NCBI GenBank assembly: GCA_963931925.1
Contig: OZ007572.1
Span: 28,746,909-28,810,908 of the forward strand
Origin: Onchidella celtica
Taxonomy: Eukaryota > Mollusca > Gastropoda > Systellommatophora > Onchidiidae
Length of the DNA stretch: 64,000 nt
Direction: 5' to 3'
Shown: positions 48,601-57,600 of the stretch, piece after piece
How positions within the stretch are numbered: the stretch's first letter is position 1
How the letters are laid out: each line of letters begins with the position of its first letter
Notes under the pieces: generated by a model
The model's input: only the letters and a program-made list of their open reading frames with translations
Told to the model about the DNA's origin: nothing
The model's database searches: none
Program-made: the position numbers and the translations under genes

Positions 48601-51600
48601 GTTTGATAACTCACCCTGTCACTGTCTGCTCGCAAGTTGCTCAGAATATTATTGAGTTTTTCATTCACATCTGACCCGGGCAAACCTCCAGCATTCAGTT
48701 TTAGACTGTCCAGCTGTTGTCTGAGGGACAGGTTCTCATGTTGCTGTTGGCTGTATCTGTTCAACAACAAACAATAAAAGATACAGTAGAGACCTACCCA
48801 AAACATTTAAACTTATCTACAAATAGACCTAATCGAAATATGAGGATCATGACTGCAAGAAGTGTTTGCTGCATGCTTGGGAATATCTATGGAGAAATAT
48901 ATTTCAGTTGGTTTAATTTTCCATGGAATGATTTCTTAATGTCGTCCTGTAAGCCTTTGGGAAAAAGATAAAGAACTTTAGTTCTTTTTTAGCAAATTAC
49001 AGAAACAATTACTTGAATAACCAGGAATTTTTCTAGTTTTCACAACTATTACAACTTTTTTTTTTCACCTTTCGAGCAGGGCTGACCTACTGATCATTTA
49101 CAAATGTCTGATTATAGCATATCCCCTGACAAAAAAAAGAAAGAGGACATTTGGTCTAAAAGTTAACTTGTGGAGTTACCGAATAGAAGGCATCAAAGAA
49201 AAAAAGTGGATACATTCAATGATGATAAGACAGTAATATGAAACTCCAGCACTTACTTTTCTTGCAAATTTTCCACCTTAGCTTGAAGTTTAGCACTGTG
49301 CTCCTAGGGAATGACAGAATATCATCATTTATTTGACAGACACAAACACAAACTCTCTAAAGCCCAGTTGTTCTGTATCTGAAAAATATTACCTGATCCC
49401 CAACGTTTTACATTTCGAACACCTCAGTATATCAAGACATAATTTCTGGTGATAAATATTTTGATATTTGAATTATTTCATAATTTCATATCCGTTTAGA
49501 GGTTTACATTTTTATAATGATGATTATTATTATCTTTTTTTTTTATGAGTCATTTATCCCTGGGCATCAGAGAGTTAAAAAGTTGCTCTTGATGACAGCT
49601 GAATATGTTTATCTTGTACAAAATCTCAAACAAGTAAATACAATACACCAAGACCAATGCAATAGTCTAATTCATTACAGTTTCAGCTTTACTGGCACCA
49701 TTTTTGGATGAACATATCATTAGCAGTCATTTATGGAATATCGTTTGTATCAGTCTTGTCTTGCAGGGGTCAAATCTTTGTTTTCATAGGACCAAACCTT
49801 TCAGTCTTGTTGTCTTCTTTCCACAGCGGTTTGTTCTTTGTTTTTCCTTCTAATCTGCTTCTCTTGGACGTTCAATTTGTGTTTACAAAAAAGGACCAAA
49901 GCACAGAAAGAGGTGAACCTACCTTCTCTAACCTATTGTTTTGGTCTAGAGACTCATGTGTAGTTTTCAGTCTGTCCAGTTCTTGTTTAATCTGTTGCAT
50001 CTGACTTGTTCTCTCCATGAGGGAAGTGTTGGATATGTGGAGCTTTGAAGAAAAGAAAAAAACATTAAGACAGTTAATTAAATCTCAGAATGAAATTCTG
50101 CACTGTTCACAGTCATACCAGTTCTGTGAAAATAGAAAAGACTTGTTAAATATGCTTCTATATGAGACAAATTAGGATTCCAGATCTAACTGAGATTTGA
50201 TCCATATCCATTCTGTGCATAACTCAATGATTATTACTGTATGAAGACATCATTTATAGTAGATAATCTACCATAGTAAATAAATGAATATGTAAATATT
50301 ATAAATACCTCATTTTCCATAGAATTGAGTTTAGTGTCAGTGGCGTGAAGTCTCTGATTTAAGTGCTGCAAGAAAAGAACATTAAATAAAAATAAACAAT
50401 GGCAATTCCTCAACAAAAACATGCAACAATGGAGCATGAAAATCCGTATCACCTCTCTGTTACTTCCGTTCCATTCGTTTTCTTCTTTTTGTTTTGTTTA
50501 TTAGCTTTTGTGATAAAACTGAACATTACATGCAGTTGAGCCAACATATGTATTTCTGAGACAGACAAAACTGAGAGTAATTTTTCATCAATAACATGTA
50601 ATACATATATGCTGAAAATGTCACAGGTTTCACCACATCAATCATGATATTATGCATTAAATTTAAAGAATGGATACATATAATTTAACTAACCTGAGTA
50701 CTGTCCTTCAGCATAGCAATTTCTTCTTCTTTTCTCTCCATCTCTCGACTCAGCGATTCTCTCTCCCGGCGATATTCTCTACAGAAATGAAAAATCATGG
50801 CCTACATTATTTGGCGAAAGGTTAAACAGCAAAATTACTGTCTTGCTTTTTTAAGCAATATACATCAGATTACCTAATATTATTAACAAATATATCAAAA
50901 TATTCTGCACTTATATATGTACCACTTATTGCAACATAAAGAAGTAAAGGTCACAGAGGTCTATAAAAACACATACAAAAAATAATATATAGCATCCAAT
51001 TCTCATTATCCTTGGAATAAAAGTGAAGAAAAGTAACAGGTTTAATAATGATTTCATTTCTTTTGCCATTACATAAAACAGTACATGAATTCTATGAATA
51101 ATGTGTGCAAACCTTTCTATTTCATTTCTGGCCCTGATGGCTTTGTCCATTTCCTGGTTGGCCGCAGTCAGGCGAGTCTTGAGTGAATCAATCTGAAATG
51201 ATGAGAATTTACACAGATATTGAAATCCAATCAATCATCAGGCATGTAATAAAACAGAAATGTCATTATTGTTATCATTATTTTTTTTCACTTTGTCCAT
51301 CCAGTGGCCAGTTGAGCTTGAGCCATTTGGCTTTAGTTTAGTTTGCTCGCCTCTTGTGCCAAAGATACCAGGTTCAAATCCTGGTCGGTGCAGGCATGTT
51401 GGAATTTTAGAATTTTTCTATTTTCTTGCCCCTGATCCTATGGTGGGTAGGATCGAGCACCTAGTCTTCTCGGATAAGGACGAAAAATTCGGAGGGCTCA
51501 TGTGCACGTTAAAGATACCTTGGCAGTTGGACATCGAGAAGAGCAGTGCAGATCAGGCCGCTGCCCGGGCAAAATTAAATAAATGCGGATCCATAAAAGA

Positions 51601-54600
51601 ATTATTTTCTGACATAGACCTACAATGCATCCTGTCCTTTCTGAGAGAGGCTGTGATCTACAACTTGATTTAAAAACTTTTTTACCCATTAACAAAATTT
51701 TTTCCAAATCTATACAAAACAACTTTTTTTTTTAGAATTTTACCAATGTGTTAAAATTATATGAATGTATTTAATTCTATGTTAAACTTACTAACTCTGA
51801 ATACAAACCGTAAATAAAGAAAATGTACCCAAATAGTCTGTGAGGGGTGCAAAGCGGCTGTTATCATGCCGACACGCCATAAAACCCGAACTCAAACACT
51901 GATTTGCCAGTACGTGAAATGAACAACAAAATGTTTGTTCACCACCCTTTTGCCAGTCACCCCTGTACTTACTTCAGATTCCAATTTTTCCTTTGCTGCC
52001 CTTTCCTTCTCTACCGAAGCATTGGCATTGCCGATGTCAGTTTTCAGTGAGGTCACTTGAATGTTGCATTGCATGGACGCATGGGCTAAAGCTTCCTCAT
52101 TCAGTTTCTAGAACAGTCAAACATCAAAATCTCAATGAACGGAATTGAAATGTTTTTCAAAGGACAAAGGGAGTAAATAAAACCAAAATCCACAGATATA
52201 ATTTACGCATGACAATGAATGATCGAGACAAAAAAAAAAAAGAATAAATTTCACTTGTTCATTTTCCAATTCTCTGTTTTCCCTTCCAGAACTTTCCATT
52301 GTTATACTATAGACATGAAAACTTGTCTGTACTGACTAACACTCATTATTCCTCCCATATGTTGTTTTGCAACGAAGGAAATGTGTGTCAGAAAGTGTGC
52401 TGTTTACAGTGTGGTGGTTTTAAAATATTACAAATCGTTGGTCTGCTATTGGAACTTTGTTAAAACTAAACTCAAAGTTTAGCTGACAACAGCCGACCAA
52501 CAATATTCACTGACGCTATTACAAGAGCTGTGATTTAGATAACTGCATTTGCTTGTTACTGTATTCTCTTCTTAGCATATTCTTGTTCACTTCACTGTGT
52601 TACTTTTGAATGCAATTATAATAATTACTCAAGCTACTTACAATATCACTTCTTAAATCCTCAACTTTTGCCATCAGCTCCTCATTCTCAGCACCCATCA
52701 ATGATATCTCGTCCTTGAACCTTGACCTCTGACGATCCATTTCCATCTGAAAGCAAAGTAAATCCTCTTTCCGTGAAGTCCTGGCTTATTCATCATAATC
52801 CAAACATTTGAGTGCTATGTAACAGAATGCAATCACACATTTATCATGTTCGGGATCATTTCTTTTGTTTTTGCTTATAGAACAACAGCAAGAATTTCTT
52901 TGGGTTGCTTTTCAAAATGTGAACGTATTTTTAGGTCATATTTCTTGATTTGGGGGGGGGGGGGGGAAGTGTGTGTGTGTGTGTGATTGAGAGGAACACA
53001 GGTTTATCCTAGGCAATGCTGGATCAGATACTTCATCTCGTGACACAAACTGAAGCAGCAATAAAAGAAGAGATATTAAAAAAAAAGACTTGCAGCTCGT
53101 CTATTGAATGAAAATCATCAGTCAGGATCCTCAATGATGCATATGAATCTAGCTAACCAATGAGAAATGACCAATCAACATTTATGATGCAAATGAAAAA
53201 TATCTTGAGTGACTAAAATAAATTATTATGAATTGTGCCTCACAGAAATCAACACTACCTTGAGTGCGTACAGCTCCGCTTTCAGTTTATCAGAATCTCC
53301 TCCAAACTCATGTGAAGAATCCATGTAATCATTGTCCTATAGAGAGAAACCAGAACAAAGGACGAATTACTGATCTAAACACATTTCAAGACATTACAGT
53401 AAACCATCAATCAGTATATCGATGGCCTCGGGCACAAACCATCTAAGTCTGTAAACAAAAATTTTTCAGAGGAAGGAAAAAACTGATTTAACCATAACTA
53501 TTCTCTTATAGCTATTTAGAAGTTTTGCCTATTTGATGGGTATCACCTCTAGGACTGTATGCTAGACTGGTTTAGTTTATTATGAATTTGTTTTTTATCT
53601 ATCTATTTTAAGGTATAAAGCATTTAAAGAGTTGTCCGGACTTAGATGGTTTGTGCCCGAGGCCATCGATATTTGTGCATTTTCTGTTCCGTCACTGTTC
53701 CCTAAGACTGTAGTAGTGCAAACATTTGAAAATTCGATTTTTATATATATTCAACTACATTCAAAGCCGCATCCAATGATCTTGGTTCTAGGCTCCCAGC
53801 CAAAAAATAATCAAATAGCAAACTTTTAAAATTCCTCGCAACTAGACCAAATCTGGTGTGCCATTGTTTAAATTGTTCTACGACAAAACAGTTTTTTTGC
53901 CTCTCCTGAAAAGTAGCCAAAACTGATTATCACAGTTTTAGGGAAAGGTGACAATTTCATCCCGCACCTCAACATTTCAAAACCAGCTCTTTGTTGACAA
54001 ACAGAATAACAGACCTACCAACTAAATGACCGCCTCAGTGACAAATTCCTGAAGGGACAAGTGTACTCGTCGCCTATAAAGGCAAACTGGATCCCAGTCA
54101 GCATCACTAAGTCAATCCAACATAGATTTCTGTAGGACTGGTAGGATTAACGTAGGGGCAGGTTCCCTTCGTCAAACTGATGTCAGTATGATGTTGCAAC
54201 CAGCAGATTTATGTAGGAAAGATGTCATTCCTACACGCAAACCAAACATCAATTCCACATGTTGTATTTCTGCAGGGTTGCTGGCTGGGTGTGATTTCAT
54301 AGGAAGGACACGAGTACAAAGCCCTTGCCAGGTAATGAACTCCCCACTGTCTTGCACTTTACTAGACTGGCCTTTACCTTCAAACTGGCTGGAATTTCCT
54401 TTTTTACAAATGAAATAAATTAATTTTTATGTCCCTCCTGACAAACCAAATTCAGGAGAGTCTTGTAAAATAAGTGAAAATATTGCAAAAAGAACAAATT
54501 GTATGTAGCAATGGAACAATACAATAAAACGCAAAGAAAATAAGGGGCAGATGGCAGGTTTGATATATATGACCAAGAGCTAACCTTACCCGAGGTGTCT

Positions 54601-57600
54601 GCTGTTGCTGTTGTTGTTGCTGCTGCTGCTGCAGCAACTTGTGTTGATCTTCATTAATTTGTTCTTGTAATGACCGGGCGTTGTTAGCATGAGTGACCTG
54701 CCTCTGTAGCTCCTCTTTTTCCTCTTCAAGCTGAAGTGTATATAACAGAACATTGCAAATTCCTGATATCCAATCAAAACATCTCATTCAAAATTTCAAA
54801 GGCTTCACCAGCAGTGGAAATGGGATCCAAAATGCAATTTTATCACCATTACTGTTTGTGTCAGATGAAATCTTGTCTGAGGTGCTAAAATGTATGTACT
54901 CATAGAACATTTTCTACTTCTCTTTCCCCTTTTTAAGTTGCAAAATTTATCCATTGTGAAGACCATAATCCACTGACAAGACTTCATAATTCACATGCTT
55001 GGGAGTCATCAGATTGATTTAATCATGAAAGAGGTGAAACTTTATACTCTCCACAAAACAACCCATAGCCTTAACAGTTGTAATTACTATGAGACAATTT
55101 GGCTTTGCTGACATCAATTGAAATGACATACAATGGGGGTCAATCAGGGATCAAGTAAGCTTTCAGGGATAGAAAGTTACAGAAGATAATAAAAATGCAT
55201 GTTGCCATTTGTCTTTACATTTGGAAGTGATAAAATAGGTGGACTATAAATGTGTGTTTCACAATGTGTCCTATAAGAATTTATGTTTTTTTACCACTTA
55301 AACTAATAAAAAGTATGTATGTATTATTTTATATATTTATTTATTACTATGGGGTAAATGAAAGATAGAAAATTTCATAAAAGGGTCGATTATAAGAACC
55401 CTTGGTCTAAAGAGTACTTACCTTTACACTTTAATTAAACGTTTGATTTGGCTCACCTCTTTAATGGTGTTGGCTGCTGTCCTCATTTTAATCTGCAGAT
55501 TTCTCATTGTCAGTTCTGCTCTTTGCTTGGCTTCCAGCTCACTGTAGACAAATAGAAAACAAAAAACTCCTTTCAGATATGTTTTCAAAACAGCAAAACT
55601 AAAATGAGGCCACAATTCATAATTTATTATCTCCATGTCAGCTTATAAAGCTACTGAAGGAAAGGTTGACAGCAAGTCCAGTTTCATATCAGCAGTTCAT
55701 GGAGAAAGGTGAAATTGTAAAGGCAAAAAAAATTACAAAATAATTATAGCAAGTGCTGGTTTAATTTGATTTCAAAATGTGTACGTACTTAGCTGCACAC
55801 TTGTGTCCGCAGTGAACAGAAACCTAAATCTGAGTTTTGACATAATTTAGTTAATTTTGATTACTGACATTCTTACAAATGCATTTATGTTAAGGGTTTT
55901 AAAATGTTCTTTTTCATTCTTTCCCTAAACAAAGTAAGCCATGCCACTCATTTACAAGGAAACTGTGATCTTGTTCTTCTTGTGAGTTACCAGTACATTC
56001 CTTGAAAAACACAATATGACACTCTTTATGTATTAAAAGATACCACATGAATAATTGCTGATTTTGGAGGAGGGTGTGCAGGTGCGTGGGAATGTGTTTG
56101 GCACATATTTGCTAAATATACCTTTCATTAACTTTTTATTTATTATTATGTACTATAAAATGTATTATGCAACTAGACAAAATATCTTCAGAACAGATAA
56201 GAAGGTAACGATAACGATTTTCACATAAATGATCATAGGATAACTTACCTGGAATATTGTGATTCCTTTCTAGTCAGCTGTTCCTTAGTTTTTGCCAATA
56301 AAATTTCAGCATTCTTACGTTTCTCTTCTTCCTCTGACATGTTATATCTGTTTGCATAAAACAATGAACTCAATCATATGGCATTTGTTCTTGAATATAT
56401 AAAATTCAGAAGACAAATCAGAATGAAAATCAGAAAATTCAGATGGAAGACCATGAAATGAAAAACAACCAATATAACATGTATGCAATAGCCTGCTATT
56501 ACAATAGTAGTCACCGATAAGAAAAATATTTCAGTCTGTACAAAAATAAAGGAATAGTCTGAAAGAAGACAAAAACCTGCAAGCCTGAATTCTGAGACAA
56601 GTGGAGTGACATGCCTTTTAATAAACCAGAAAAACTAACAACTTACAGCTACATTTCATTCAGACACTTCTGAAATCGCATATGTAATAGCTATAAACAA
56701 ATGAGACTTTAATCTTGAAAAACTGACTTACTCCAAAGATCTGATCTGGGCTTCCAAGTCTAACTGGGTTTGTTCAAGTGTTGATTTTAGCTCGGTGAGT
56801 GCCTCCAGTTTCCTATTGAAAAAAACAACAACAAAAAAACCAAAACAATCCCCAAATGTTACAGCAGTGATATCAAAACTCACTTATTTAAAAAAAAAAT
56901 ATTGCTTTAAAATTGTATTGCATGGCCATTTAAAAAAAACAAATATGCCACAAGAAGACGCTGAATTACTTATCTGGTGAATGTAAAACAGCAATTTAAT
57001 CAAGCCTGATTGCTATTAGATCTATTCTATGATCAGACTTGAAATTTGAAAGTGCCCTTTTCAAATAATGATACATCGCTGTCTTCACTTTATCTACCAC
57101 AAGGAAAATTTCTTGTCACTGGCTAGCACAAATCTAGAATCACAAAATAACAACAATACAAATAAATTCATTTTGAAAGTCAGATTGTTGCTATATAAAG
57201 TTAATAATTTAAACAGTCTGTCAAAGATGCCAACAGGTAACAACAATACATGTACATTTGTTTTCTACATCAGATTGCAACTACGGTTAATCCACTTCAT
57301 TTGCACATATATGAAAGAACCATAAGAGCGACTGGTTCCATCAGTTTATGCTTCCCCTTGCTGGAAGATCTCAACATTTCACGCTGGCTTTCCTCCAAGC
57401 TGAAGGTCACATCTCTACAACAATTCTGCAATATTTACTTGTTTATTTACTCCTTTTATAAGGCCTATGTCTCTCTCAACCACTAAGTGACATGATCCAT
57501 CATTTCTTTTCTATTGAATAATCAAATTTCTACAAACAAATTAGATGTACTGATTTTGTCAGTTTTTCTTCATTTTTTCATCTGAATTCCTCCTGTCTAA

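Noticed and set aside
54000-54330. Possible repeat with CTGTAGGA-type motifs
   Set aside because: No paired ends or second copy in the window could be shown.
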